64,000 nucleotides of DNA from Clostridia bacterium (GTDB lineage Bacteria; Bacillota; Clostridia; Lachnospirales; Lachnospiraceae): assembly GCA_910575625.1 (NCBI GenBank), contig CAJTFD010000003.1, positions 248,001 to 312,000 on the forward strand, given 5' to 3'. Positions within the stretch are counted from its first letter, which is position 1; each line of letters begins with the position of its first letter. Positions 21,541 through 28,858 of this stretch are shown piece after piece. A program made the translations under genes and the position numbers. The notes beneath the pieces are model-generated. The model ran no database searches. It saw only the letters and a program-made list of their open reading frames with translations, and was not told the DNA's origin.

Positions 21541-21706
21541 ACGAACAGGCAGACCAACGGATAATCCCAAAAAGCATGAAACGAGGATAAGAATGTCAGA
21601 TGAAGATATTCAGATTTTGGAGTATTGCTGTAAAATGACAGGAAAATCAAAAGCAGATGTTATCCGAGAGGGTATCCGAGAGATATATGCCAAAATAAAA
21701 AAATAA
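21533..21706 (+). CDS. Ribbon-helix-helix (CopG-like) regulator
   Basis: 57 residues. A basic N-arm MSPRTGRPTDNPKKHETRIR provides the beta-strand (ETRIRMS), followed by two helices (DEDIQILEYCCKM and SKADVIREGIREIYAKI) as in CopG/Arc-type repressors. AAAGGAGG precedes the ATG. It is the first gene of a rightward island inside the otherwise leftward prophage. It probably binds the TGTCRCCA repeats in its own promoter. Confidence 0.75.
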   Translation: MSPRTGRPTDNPKKHETRIRMSDEDIQILEYCCKMTGKSKADVIREGIREIYAKIKK

Positions 21707-21740
21707 CGATTGCGCCCCGACTAAAGTTTGCAATCGTTAT
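21703..21740 (+). other. 11-bp hairpin after the regulator gene
   Basis: ATAACGATTGC pairs perfectly with GCAATCGTTAT. There is no T run, so it may be an attenuator or an RNA-stability or processing element rather than a terminator. A second inverted repeat, TCCACAAG/CTTGTGGA, follows at 21752-21796. Confidence 0.5.
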
Positions 21741-21822
21741 CATTAGTCAATCCACAAGGGAATTGATAAATAGACTATATCATTTTTCTTGTGGAAATTC
21801 AAGTATAAGGAGAATGATATTT

Positions 21823-21951
21823 ATGGAAAAAGACTATAAAAAAGGCATAATTGATACGTTGCACCATATTTCCGATGATGATAATGTATTCTTGCGCCGA
21901 GTGCTTATTATTTTGCTGTACCATGTGCAGAAGAAAGGTGGTGCGGCATGA
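21823..21951 (+). CDS. Short phage/element protein, paralogue A
   Basis: 42 residues: MEKDYKKGIIDTLHHISDDD then NVFLRRVLIILLYHVQKKGG. The start is the ATG 10 nt after AAGGAG. The pattern D-D-x-x-F-L-x-R-x-x-x-x-L is shared with the next gene, and I recognise it from tiny proteins of Firmicutes mobile elements. Function unknown; possibly a small helical adaptor. Confidence 0.6.
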   Translation: MEKDYKKGIIDTLHHISDDDNVFLRRVLIILLYHVQKKGGAA

Positions 21952-22076
21952 CTTGGAGGAAAACGCTTTTTAGACTTCTTTGGAAATGCAGTGCTGATGA
22001 TGAATGGTTTCTTTACAGGCTTTACATTTCGCTCCGTGATTATCTTGCAGAAAAGGAAAGAGAGGTACAGGCATGA
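21948..22076 (+). CDS. Short phage/element protein, paralogue B
   Basis: 42 residues: MTWRKTLFRLLWKCSADDEW then FLYRLYISLRDYLAEKEREV. Same length and same D-D-x-x-F-L-x-R-L-Y core as paralogue A, so the pair arose by duplication. It overlaps both neighbours through ATGA-type junctions, showing strict translational coupling in this operon. Confidence 0.6.
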   Translation: MTWRKTLFRLLWKCSADDEWFLYRLYISLRDYLAEKEREVQA

Positions 22077-22279
22077 AAGACGAACGTAAATTCAAAGAGG
22101 TTATACATACAATCAAAGGTGCAGAGAAAGACAAGGACAAGTTCTGCAAGGCGGCGAGGATTGAAAGACAGCCTATGAGTGATGAACGGTTCAAGCTGAT
22201 TATCGAATCGGGATTGTTGGCGTTGGGAATGATTTTAATATTTTTGTTCTTTTTCACTCTGTTTTACTTGTGCAGATAA
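22073..22279 (+). CDS. Small protein with C-terminal membrane anchor
   Basis: 68 residues. The N-terminal ~45 residues are charged (KFKEVIHTIKGAEKDKDKFC). The C-terminus LLALGMILIFLFFFTLFYLC is one transmembrane helix with almost nothing after it, a tail-anchored arrangement. Fourth gene of the rightward island; role unknown. Confidence 0.6.
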   Translation: MKDERKFKEVIHTIKGAEKDKDKFCKAARIERQPMSDERFKLIIESGLLALGMILIFLFFFTLFYLCR

Positions 22280-22288
22280 GGGGTATAT

Positions 22289-23095
22289 ATGGCAAAATAT
22301 TATCCCGGCAAGAAAATAGGAAAATTAACGATACTTAAAAGCGTTCGTATAAAGTCATATTATGGATTTGAATGTCAATGCGATTGTGGAAACACTCTGA
22401 CTGTGGCTCGTGGCTTCTTCTCAAAATCAGAAATATGCTGCGCTGATTGCAGAACGCCAAAGGTAGAGGATATTTCCGGGCAGAGGTTCGGACGGTTGAC
22501 AGCTATAAAATACGCCGGTAAAAGTAAGGGAAAACAAACTTTGTGGGAATGTCGGTGTGATTGTGGGAAAACAGTAGTTGTTCACCAACAGAACTTAAAA
22601 AGCGGTCATACAAGTTCGTGTGGTTGTTATAATAGTGAGGTTGCTTCTGGAGCATTAAAAACTCACGGCTTGTCCGGGACACGCCTATATACGATATGGC
22701 ACGATATGATTTATAGGTGTTACAATGATAACCACCGCTCATACAAAGATTATGGCGGCAAGGGAATAATTGTTTGTGAAGAATGGAAAGACGATTTTGA
22801 AGCCTTTAGAAATTGGGCGCTCCAAAATGGATATAAAGACAATCTTTCCATAGATAGAATTGATTCTGATAAAAACTACTGCCCAGAAAATTGCAGATGG
22901 GCGACCAATATTCAGCAAGCAAACAATACTTCCCGTAATCTTATTTTTACTGTTGATGGTTGCACTGACACTTTAGCCAACCTTTGCAGGAAATACAGCA
23001 TACGCTATTCTGTAGTGCATGGGAGAATTAGGAATGGATGGGATGTTGAAAAAGCATTAAAAACACCAGCGAAAGAAAAGAGGGCAAGGAATTAA
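22289..23095 (+). CDS. HNH-like (His-Me finger) homing-type protein with two zinc ribbons
   Basis: 268 residues. Two N-terminal modules, each with paired cysteines, look like repeated zinc ribbons: FECQCDCGN...CCADC at ~28-57, and WECRCDCGKTVVVHQQNLKS then GHTSSCGC at ~85-112. Each is preceded by a G-(K/R)-L-T-(I/A) strand. The region ~125-215 (RLYTIWHDMIYRCYNDNHRS, then YKDYGGKGIIVCEEWKDDFE and NLSIDRIDSDKNYCPENCRW) is the phage HNH/AP2-type homing-endonuclease-like fold. The C-terminus may be a small DNA-binding helix pair. Probably the mobile core of the island; cleavage activity is inferred. Confidence 0.7.
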   Translation: MAKYYPGKKIGKLTILKSVRIKSYYGFECQCDCGNTLTVARGFFSKSEICCADCRTPKVEDISGQRFGRLTAIKYAGKSKGKQTLWECRCDCGKTVVVHQQNLKSGHTSSCGCYNSEVASGALKTHGLSGTRLYTIWHDMIYRCYNDNHRSYKDYGGKGIIVCEEWKDDFEAFRNWALQNGYKDNLSIDRIDSDKNYCPENCRWATNIQQANNTSRNLIFTVDGCTDTLANLCRKYSIRYSVVHGRIRNGWDVEKALKTPAKEKRARN

Positions 23096-23111
23096 CCTTG
23101 CCCCGATTTTT
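23082..23111 (+). terminator. Terminator of the rightward island
   Basis: GGGCAAGG-loop-CCTTGCCC followed by CGATTTTT, overlapping the stop of the HNH-like gene. It closes the rightward unit just before the convergent gene ends at 23110. Confidence 0.85.
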
Positions 23112-23655
23112 ACATATCTGCAATTTCTCTTGCGTATTTTCTGATGATTTGCCTTTCCTCTGCAACATCAGAATCGCGATAAATTTGCTTTAACATACCG
23201 CATACGCCGGACATAAAATCTTCCAAAGCGTCAAGCATTTTGTTCTTTGTCATATCATCCCGGCTGTTGGAATACTCCCTTTTGCGGTTCCTGTACTCGT
23301 CCATGTCGGTATCATCACCAGACAGGCGGGAATAATTCGGTCTGTGCATATACTGTCCGTTCCTTTGGTTCCGGCCCCGGCGGTAGGAATTGCCATTATC
23401 ATAATCGTTGGAGTAGTTCCCCTCCCGGCTATAATCGCCGTTACGGGAATACCCACCACGCTCCCGGCTGTAATCATCCATGTCCCGGCTATATCCGTCC
23501 CTGGAATAACCGCCGCCGTCCTGCATCATGTTGATTTTGTCCACGCCCTTCATAATCTCCACCAGCTTATAGGCGTTGTCAAGGTTGGAAGAAGTCAAGC
23601 CCTTTTCCTCAATCGCTTTTAACTCTTTTTCTGCGTTTTCTCTCAATTTATGCAT
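23110..23655 (-). CDS. Phage accessory protein with YSR-rich repeats
   Basis: 181 residues. Helical ends flank a low-complexity middle (~48-100) built from repeated Y-S-R units (GYSRDGYSRDMDDYSRERGG and similar), rich in Tyr, Arg, Gly and Asp. The C-terminal ~55 residues (MTKNKMLDALEDFMSGVCGM) form a helical domain. Similar proteins are frequent in Lachnospiraceae prophages next to the genes seen here. RGG/YSR-like repeats could bind nucleic acid or phase-separate, but this is inference. Confidence 0.65.
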   Translation of the reverse strand: MHKLRENAEKELKAIEEKGLTSSNLDNAYKLVEIMKGVDKINMMQDGGGYSRDGYSRDMDDYSRERGGYSRNGDYSREGNYSNDYDNGNSYRRGRNQRNGQYMHRPNYSRLSGDDTDMDEYRNRKREYSNSRDDMTKNKMLDALEDFMSGVCGMLKQIYRDSDVAEERQIIRKYAREIADM

Positions 23656-23658
23656 AGC

Positions 23659-24084
23659 TTAACCCTCCCTGTTAATCGTGATGTTTGCGTTTTGCATATC
23701 AATCGCCTGCGTGGAGGTATTCTTGATTGATACCTGTACGCAGCAGCCCTTCGGAATCCATACATCTGTAGCCATAGCCACATTGAAGTAATCGCCAACT
23801 GCTGCCGGGGTTACGATTGCATTTGTGGATAAGTCTGCCTCTCCGTTGATTGCGATTGCAACAGATATCGGGCCAGCCGTTCCGCCAGTCGCAACAGCGA
23901 TATTCCCAGAAAAGATTACCCTGTATTTTGCTCTGCAATTCTGCGTACACCCACGAACCGTAAACTGTCCACTGCCTGTTCTATGTAAGACAAGACCTTT
24001 ATTGCAGCATGATGTTTCCCCAGAAAACAAAGCGTTCTGATTTTCCTGTATTGTCTGCACAGGAACATTTACAAATTCTGCCAT
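23659..24084 (-). CDS. Jelly-roll-type accessory structural protein
   Basis: 141 residues, beta-rich with Ala/Gly/Val (NIAVATGGTAGPISVAIAIN, then AVGDYFNVAMATDVWIPKGC). The fold resembles TNF/BclA-like jelly rolls used in exosporium and phage decoration proteins. Three Cys near residues 26-27 and 45-49 may form disulfides. It sits in the accessory block with other putative virion-associated genes. Capsid decoration is a reasonable guess, not shown. Confidence 0.6.
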   Translation of the reverse strand: MAEFVNVPVQTIQENQNALFSGETSCCNKGLVLHRTGSGQFTVRGCTQNCRAKYRVIFSGNIAVATGGTAGPISVAIAINGEADLSTNAIVTPAAVGDYFNVAMATDVWIPKGCCVQVSIKNTSTQAIDMQNANITINREG

Positions 24085-24089
24085 GTTAT

Positions 24090-24302
24090 TTACCTCCCTA
24101 CTGCGTCAAGCATGGTGTTCATCTTTTCACGCCACAGCTTGTTTTGTGCTTCCTGCTCTGCCTTTGCCGCAACTGCATTTTCTTTCATCTCAATACGGTT
24201 CAGCAGGTAGATAAGGAAATTTATATCGTCCATGGAAAGAGACTCTTTTTCAATGACGCTCTTTCCGTGTTCCTCTAACTTCTTTTCTATTGATTCTTTC
24301 AT
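24090..24302 (-). CDS. Small helical phage protein
   Basis: 70 residues from ATG at 24302, chosen because TTGGAGGATACC lies directly upstream. The body is MKESIEKKLEEHGKSVIEKE then DDINFLIYLLNRIEMKENAV and AEQEAQNKLWREKMNTML: acidic, long helices, probably a coiled-coil adaptor. It follows the 24375 gene by 72 bp and abuts the jelly-roll gene. Confidence 0.6.
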   Translation of the reverse strand: MKESIEKKLEEHGKSVIEKESLSMDDINFLIYLLNRIEMKENAVAAKAEQEAQNKLWREKMNTMLDAVGR

Positions 24303-24374
24303 GGTATCCTCCAAATAAAAAACTACCAACTGTTTATAGCTGATAGTTTCTGGATTTCTATTCAATTACAAAAA

Positions 24375-24899
24375 TTATTTTTTCTTTCCATATCCGCAAC
24401 TCGGACAGGTCTTTCCGTCAACATATGCATTATTCACATAGCCACATTTTGGGCATTTATAGCCACCCTGCTCAAAATTTCCGACAAGAACAAAATCACC
24501 ATAATCAGTATTTGGGTTATCTTCTTCAATGCGGTATTCCGTTTCAGCACCCATTTGTTTCATAAATTCAAGCACATTTTTGTCAGTGTCAGATATTCCA
24601 GCAGAAGAAAGAATATTCTTGATAGATTCTTTCAGTTTGTCAAAATTTCCGTCTACCATTGTTCGGATTTCTTTTTCTCTCCTTGCGGATTCGTCCATGA
24701 AATCCTCATAATCTTGTTTTGTGCTGTTTCCTCTGTTTAAGATAATGTCATCATACCACGGAAATTCTGCTGTTTTTGATTCAACAAAATGCGCTGACGC
24801 CTCTGTTCTATCAAAAGCATATTCTATTAAATCAGATACGCTTTCATAATCTTCGTTTACGTCCAAAATAAACATTGATACCTTATGTAATTTTGCCAT
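24375..24899 (-). CDS. Phage protein with C-terminal zinc ribbon
   Basis: 174 residues from ATG at 24899 (AAAGGAGTGGGG upstream). The N-terminal ~70 residues have an alternating strand/helix pattern (LHKVSMFILDVNEDYESVSD). A central helical part follows. The end, YKCPKCGYVNNAYVDGKTCP then SCGYGKKK, is a classic C-x-x-C...C-x-x-C zinc ribbon. It has its own phage-family promoter 25 bp upstream. Probably regulatory or a nucleic-acid adaptor. Confidence 0.65.
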   Translation of the reverse strand: MAKLHKVSMFILDVNEDYESVSDLIEYAFDRTEASAHFVESKTAEFPWYDDIILNRGNSTKQDYEDFMDESARREKEIRTMVDGNFDKLKESIKNILSSAGISDTDKNVLEFMKQMGAETEYRIEEDNPNTDYGDFVLVGNFEQGGYKCPKCGYVNNAYVDGKTCPSCGYGKKK

Positions 24900-24923
24900 T
24901 TCCCCACTCCTTTCCATGCTTTT

Positions 24924-24957
24924 ATTATCGCATAATTAGAAGTTTTTGTTGTACCAA
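24924..24957 (-). promoter_or_regulatory. Phage-family promoter
   Basis: Leftward TTGGTACAAC, 18-bp spacer counted from TACAAC, GATAAT (24929-24924), just upstream of the zinc-ribbon gene at 24375-24899. Confidence 0.65.
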
Positions 24958-25119
24958 AGTAATCGCCGCAGAAACCCACAAACTATCAGCTATATTCAGT
25001 TGTCAATGTCCAGTTAATCGCAAAAGGACAGAATCCATGTTCTGCCCTCCCACGTTGTAATAACGGCTCATGCCGAACATTTCCGATGTTTCACGGAAAA
25101 GATACTCTTTTTTCAGTTT

Positions 25120-25911
25120 TTAGCAGTTGCCGCACTGATTGCAGTTACCGCCCCAACCGCCGCCGTTGAACTGTCCGCAGCAGTTTGTCGGGAAAGTCAC
25201 CTGTGCCGGTGGCTGTACGACATATGCCGGAATCGGGCAGTCGTTGCCGGTTCTACGGATGATTTGTGCTGTGTTAGCGTCCATTGCCGCCATAAGGGTA
25301 GCGTTCTGGTTTGCCTGTGAAGCTGCCAGTTTAAGCGTCTGGTTTTCTGCCTGCAGATCGGAAATCTTCTCCTGACACAGATAGTCAAGGATTGCCCTCG
25401 TTCCTGCGTTCTGGCTGTCAATGATATCGCGGGTATTTACGTTCATGGTGTTCTGCAGATCGCAGGTATTCTTTGCCATGTTGTAATTTACGCCGTCAAT
25501 CGCGCGCTGTGTCTGGCAGCAACAATCAGATAACTGACTGGACAGATTACAAAATCCACGTTCAACGCCGTTAAATCCCTGCATCATGCCCATCTGCGTG
25601 CTGTTGAATCCACTGTTTACTGCATTTGTCAAAGCATATGTGCTGTCGCAAATTCCCTGCTGGATTCCTCTGATACCGTTTTCAACGCTCTGGAAGTTCA
25701 TATCCTGACACAAATCGGCTCTGGTAAGGGCACCGTTTGCTCCGTTACCGCCGAAGCCACCGCCCCAGCCGCCGAATCCACCCCAGCCGAACATACCAAA
25801 GATTAAGAAAAGGATAATCCATGCTCCCCAATCTCCGCCGAAACCGCCGTTGTTGTTATTACAACCAGAAGGCTCTACATTCATCGTAATTGGTACTCCT
25901 GATTCCATCAT
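25120..25911 (-). CDS. Gly/Cys/Asn-rich phage protein with one hydrophobic segment
   Basis: 263 residues. The N-terminal part has a hydrophobic segment (WGAWIILFLIFGMFGWGGFG) followed by a Gly/Trp-rich stretch. The middle is helical with heptad-like Asn/Gln (NQTLKLAASQANQNATLMAA). The end is Cys/Gly-rich (NGGGWGGNCNQCGNC), with several CC and C-x-x-C pairs elsewhere. I recognise this type from many gut Firmicutes prophages, always near the same small genes, with no known function. Disulfide-linked or metal-binding surface protein is possible. Confidence 0.65.
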   Translation of the reverse strand: MMESGVPITMNVEPSGCNNNNGGFGGDWGAWIILFLIFGMFGWGGFGGWGGGFGGNGANGALTRADLCQDMNFQSVENGIRGIQQGICDSTYALTNAVNSGFNSTQMGMMQGFNGVERGFCNLSSQLSDCCCQTQRAIDGVNYNMAKNTCDLQNTMNVNTRDIIDSQNAGTRAILDYLCQEKISDLQAENQTLKLAASQANQNATLMAAMDANTAQIIRRTGNDCPIPAYVVQPPAQVTFPTNCCGQFNGGGWGGNCNQCGNC

Positions 25912-25962
25912 GTTTTTACTCCTTGTGATATATTTACAAAATCATGGCCATTGATTTGTATG

Positions 25963-26175
25963 CTATTTAAAAAAACCTTTAAACATCCCCTGCATCTGTT
26001 GTGCTTGCTGCTGCGCTTGGTTAAGCTGCTGCTGGCTCACCTTGCCAGATTGGAGCAGCTTATTTATTTCCTCCTGCGGGTTTTTGCCTTTCATCTGTTG
26101 CATGAATTGCTGGAACTGCTGCATTATATTGCCGCCGTTCTGACCGCCCATCGCTCCAAAAACCGGACTACTCAT
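25963..26175 (-). CDS. Gln/Met-rich small phage protein
   Basis: 70 residues from ATG at 26175, which overlaps the end of the upstream gene by 8 bp. The ribosome site is AAGGGAGG. The sequence NIMQQFQQFMQQMKGKNPQE then QLNQAQQQAQQMQGMFKGFF is low-complexity Gln/Met, a likely amphipathic helix pair. Co-occurs with the Gly/Cys-rich gene downstream. Confidence 0.6.
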   Translation of the reverse strand: MSSPVFGAMGGQNGGNIMQQFQQFMQQMKGKNPQEEINKLLQSGKVSQQQLNQAQQQAQQMQGMFKGFFK

Positions 26176-26683
26176 TAGCATTCCCTCCCTTATTTCTTGG
26201 CTTGCTTGTTCCTGCCGCTGCTCTCTTGGTATCATCGCCAGTTGGAGTATTGGCAGGAAAGTTGTTCAGCTTGTCTAAAATCTCCATGTATTTGCCCTGT
26301 AAATCGTCGTATTCTGCTCTTGTGACATATTGTCTGTCTAAATCTATTTGAGCAGGATTTGGGGTTTGTGGCACGTTCTGTGGAATATTCTGATTGCGTT
26401 CTGTATAATCAAATACCCTAAGCGGCAACGGAATGCCTGATGCGTCCGCAGATTTGATATAAAAAACAGGTGATTCGCTATCCATCAGCAATACAGATTG
26501 TCCAGCTCCTACCATCCAACTTTTAGCCGCCGCCTCTCCCTGCACATAAATCAAGGATTGATTCGGCTGTTGTGGCTGAGCTGCCATTTTTTGCTGTGAT
26601 TGTAATTGTGCCAATCTATCCATAGGCACCTGTGTATCGGGTTGATATACCCACTGCCCAAATTGATTTAAACAATATCCCAT
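26168..26683 (-). CDS. Phage accessory (virion-associated?) protein
   Basis: 171 residues from ATG at 26683 (GGAGGG 7 nt upstream). The core LIYVQGEAAAKSWMVGAGQS then VLLMDSESPVFYIKSADASG and IPLPLRVFDYTE is a compact beta-domain seen in many Lachnospiraceae and Clostridia prophages. A helix (RAEYDDLQGKYMEILDKLNN) and a basic tail follow. Annotated elsewhere usually as hypothetical or structural; I cannot improve on that. Confidence 0.65.
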   Translation of the reverse strand: MGYCLNQFGQWVYQPDTQVPMDRLAQLQSQQKMAAQPQQPNQSLIYVQGEAAAKSWMVGAGQSVLLMDSESPVFYIKSADASGIPLPLRVFDYTERNQNIPQNVPQTPNPAQIDLDRQYVTRAEYDDLQGKYMEILDKLNNFPANTPTGDDTKRAAAGTSKPRNKGGNANE

Positions 26684-26784
26684 CTGAACGCCCTCCGATT
26701 TCTTTCTATGGGTAAATTTTCGCATAAAAATAGAGGATTTCCCATACTCGGAAAACCCTCGTTTTTGTTGCGTTTTTTATTCAA

Positions 26785-27057
26785 TTATTCTCCGTATTTA
26801 TCGCGGTATTTCTTGAAAAATGCCTCTTTAAGCGGCAATACCTTTATAATTTTTTCAGTGACGGATTCAGAAAGTTTATTGATTTTATTCATGCAATATC
26901 CCATTTTCCCGGCGATTTCTTCAAAACTCATTCCATCGCCTTCATTCCTCAAATCAAAGAACATGGATTCGTCCGGCGTGAAATTACACTCATTTCTAAA
27001 AAGTTCCAATTCCCATTTAACAAATCCTTCGACTTCTTTTTCTTTCTTCTTCCTCAT
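26785..27057 (-). CDS. Small HTH-like phage protein
   Basis: 90 residues. A basic start (MRKKKEKEVEGFVKWELELF) is followed by GMSFEEIAGKMGYCMNKINK, which looks like the second half of a sigma region-4-type helix-turn-helix. It may act as a late-gene regulator or a small-terminase-like DNA binder. The phage has no other recognised terminase gene in view, so this is the nearest candidate, but evidence is thin. Confidence 0.5.
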   Translation of the reverse strand: MRKKKEKEVEGFVKWELELFRNECNFTPDESMFFDLRNEGDGMSFEEIAGKMGYCMNKINKLSESVTEKIIKVLPLKEAFFKKYRDKYGE

Positions 27058-27064
27058 TCCACCG

Positions 27065-27130
27065 CTACTTTCTTTTCTTCTTAGTTCCCTTCGATTTTCC
27101 GTTCTTCTTCACTCTTACCTTCTGCCCCAT
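27065..27130 (-). CDS. Tiny Lys/Arg-rich peptide
   Basis: 21 residues, MGQKVRVKKNGKSKGTKKKR plus a final K, starting 13-14 nt after GGAGGTG and overlapping the end of the 27081-27362 gene in another frame. Highly basic. It may be a real overlapping microgene or a chance frame. Confidence 0.35.
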   Translation of the reverse strand: MGQKVRVKKNGKSKGTKKKRK

Positions 27131-27362
27131 TGAATACATCACCTCCGACTTCGTGGTTGTAATAGTTCTGCCCTTCTCCGTCCTGTGATACATAGTCGTA
27201 GGACTGGAACACATACAACCAAGCCATATTTGTTCCGACAAGTAAGACGATAAGCAGGATAATTACTATCCACATTGTTTTAAGTTGCTTCGCCAGTGCG
27301 CCCAGTGCATCTGTTGCACTGTTTTCTTTTTTCTTCACATTATCCCTATTTTCCATATCCAT
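27081..27362 (-). CDS. Single-span membrane protein
   Basis: 93 residues from ATG at 27362 (MDMENRDNVKKKENSATDAL). One transmembrane helix (MWIVIILLIVLLVGTNMAWL) at ~28-47, with a short acidic C-terminal domain outside or inside. It overlaps the preceding gene by 17 bp. Phage membrane proteins in such blocks often serve superinfection exclusion, but nothing specific is seen. Confidence 0.6.
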   Translation of the reverse strand: MDMENRDNVKKKENSATDALGALAKQLKTMWIVIILLIVLLVGTNMAWLYVFQSYDYVSQDGEGQNYYNHEVGGDVFNGAEGKSEEERKIEGN

Positions 27363-27585
27363 TATTAATCCAGTACCTTTCCGCAAATTGCTTAATTTTA
27401 TCAATCAGTTCCCTTGCTGTTTCCTCGCTTACTGATTCATCAAAATTCAGATATGATACGTCTCCATCTCTAAAGCAAAAAGCTAAAGTATGCTTGTCTT
27501 TTATTTCTGCAAGCTCACCCGGAAGCATTACCCTTTCTGTAAACGGTTTATCTTTGTTTATAACGCTCTTATTTTCCATCTCCAT
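27346..27585 (-). CDS. Hypothetical phage protein
   Basis: 79 residues from ATG at 27585 (AAGGAG 7 nt upstream). FTERVMLPGELAEIKDKHTL then AFCFRDGDVSYLNFDESVSE suggests a small beta-barrel followed by a helix (EETARELIDKIKQFAERYWI). Overlaps neighbours on both sides. No family recognised. Confidence 0.55.
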   Translation of the reverse strand: MEMENKSVINKDKPFTERVMLPGELAEIKDKHTLAFCFRDGDVSYLNFDESVSEETARELIDKIKQFAERYWINNGYGK

Positions 27586-27922
27586 ATATCTCCTTAATCC
27601 GCTCCATGTTTTCTTCTGAAATATTATATCCGACAAACAGCCTGTGAGGAATACCACTTCTATCAATAATCGTAATTGATTCTGGATTTGTTTCTATGCC
27701 TTTGTTCTCTGCTCTAACGGAACACTCAAGCTCTATCGCCTGTCCGCATTCTGGACAAAATTTATATGTTTCCTCATCATTCACTATGCTGTGATTTTTG
27801 CATTTCGGACACACTTTTACCGACATTCCATAATGGAATGATAAACATTCCTCTGTGCAATCAGGCTTTTCGCATATACTACAATCTGGCGTGTCCAACA
27901 TTTTCATTGGAACATTTTCCAC
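27569..27922 (-). CDS. Phage zinc-finger protein
   Basis: 117 residues from GTG at 27922, chosen because GGAGGTG lies 5-7 nt upstream. Cysteines form two clusters: CSICEKPDCTEEC near residue 15-27, and CPKCKNHSIVNDEETYKFCP then ECG at ~38-60, the latter a standard zinc ribbon. The C-terminal part (SGIPHRLFVGYNISEENMER) is a small mixed domain. Confidence 0.6.
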   Translation of the reverse strand: MENVPMKMLDTPDCSICEKPDCTEECLSFHYGMSVKVCPKCKNHSIVNDEETYKFCPECGQAIELECSVRAENKGIETNPESITIIDRSGIPHRLFVGYNISEENMERIKEIYGDGK

Positions 27923-27989
27923 GTTTACACCTCCGCTCTGTATTTCCCTCATTATAGCAATTTTATGGAGTGGTTGCAATCAGTCTTTT

Positions 27990-28085
27990 CTATTTTGACA
28001 CACAAACAATCGCTATACATATGCAAATAGCTACTATTGCTCGCCAATCAATTTCAATCTCGCAAAAGAATAAATTAATTTTCAT
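27990..28085 (-). CDS. 31-residue membrane peptide
   Basis: MKINLFFCEIEIDWRAIVAI followed by CICIAIVCVSK: one hydrophobic helix. The ribosome site GAGAGGGGATAAA overlaps the end of the preceding gene. Too short for routine detection, but the start context is good. Confidence 0.45.
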   Translation of the reverse strand: MKINLFFCEIEIDWRAIVAICICIAIVCVSK

Positions 28086-28086
28086 T

Positions 28087-28455
28087 TTATCCCCTCTCCC
28101 AAAAATAAATAACATTCTTTCCTCCGCTGTCCCATGTATCATAATACCACCCGTCCACCACCGTCACTACATGCCCATCAAGACCTAAAACGTATGTACC
28201 ATGTGGGAAGTTGCAACAGAATTTGTAAACGTCCATAGGATAGTCCGGCTCATAGCGTACATACCCGTTATCTGACAGGTATTCTCCCCATACCTTATTT
28301 GCTGACAGAACGTCCTTTTGCCGGTATGCAATCTGAACAAGGTCGTCAAATACTTCGTTCCATGTGCGCCCCGTAGCCTTGCAGCACGCACGAATGGCAC
28401 AGTCACCGACACGCCTTTCCTTGGGGTTGGGGTTGTATTTTATCCATTTACTCAT
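28087..28455 (-). CDS. Papain-like cysteine-peptidase-fold phage protein
   Basis: 122 residues from ATG at 28455 (ATGA overlap with the upstream stop). RRVGDCAIRACCKATGRTWN supplies a candidate catalytic Cys in a G-D-C context at the start of a helix. GTYVLGLDGHVVTVVDGWYY then DTWDSG supplies His and Asp, the order of C39/NlpC-like folds. It may cleave a phage or host protein, or act as a protease-like inhibitor. Its N-terminus MSKWIKYNPN resembles the upstream protein's start. Confidence 0.65.
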   Translation of the reverse strand: MSKWIKYNPNPKERRVGDCAIRACCKATGRTWNEVFDDLVQIAYRQKDVLSANKVWGEYLSDNGYVRYEPDYPMDVYKFCCNFPHGTYVLGLDGHVVTVVDGWYYDTWDSGGKNVIYFWERG

Positions 28456-28838
28456 TTCAACATCAACTCTCTTTCGATTGGATCGGTTTCGCAATCATTC
28501 TTATGCAGCCCAAATGGAAGTTCGTAATCTTCCGGCAGCACCCACAAGTGATACATTCCGGCTTCGTCAATTAATCTATCCTCTCTCGGGAATACTTCTA
28601 TTGCAGTCCGCTTTTTTCCTGCTATGTCATTCTTAATTTTCTGCTTTTCAGACCAAGAAATATCCGTATTATCTCTATTCCTTATGCAGAAATGTTCCAC
28701 AACGCCAATATCCGTCTTAATTAGACGTGTCATTACGATGTATTTTCTGTCAAGCCGATAGCACCTGTCTAAATCTCCGCACCAACCGTTTCCATATTTT
28801 TTATCTTTTGGCGATAATTCTCTTATCCATTTACTCAC
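28452..28838 (-). CDS. Hypothetical phage protein (DUF7694-like)
   Basis: 128 residues from GTG at 28838, with GGAGG 8 nt upstream. YGNGWCGDLDRCYRLDRKYI and VVEHFCIRNRDNTDISWSEK followed by MYHLWVLPEDYELPFGLHKN form the kind of compact domain seen in phage replication-accessory proteins. Assignment to DUF7694 is tentative. It is the first gene downstream of the rightmost phage promoter. Confidence 0.6.
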   Translation of the reverse strand: MSKWIRELSPKDKKYGNGWCGDLDRCYRLDRKYIVMTRLIKTDIGVVEHFCIRNRDNTDISWSEKQKIKNDIAGKKRTAIEVFPREDRLIDEAGMYHLWVLPEDYELPFGLHKNDCETDPIERELMLK

Positions 28839-28858
28839 CTTACCCACCTCCTGTCAAA

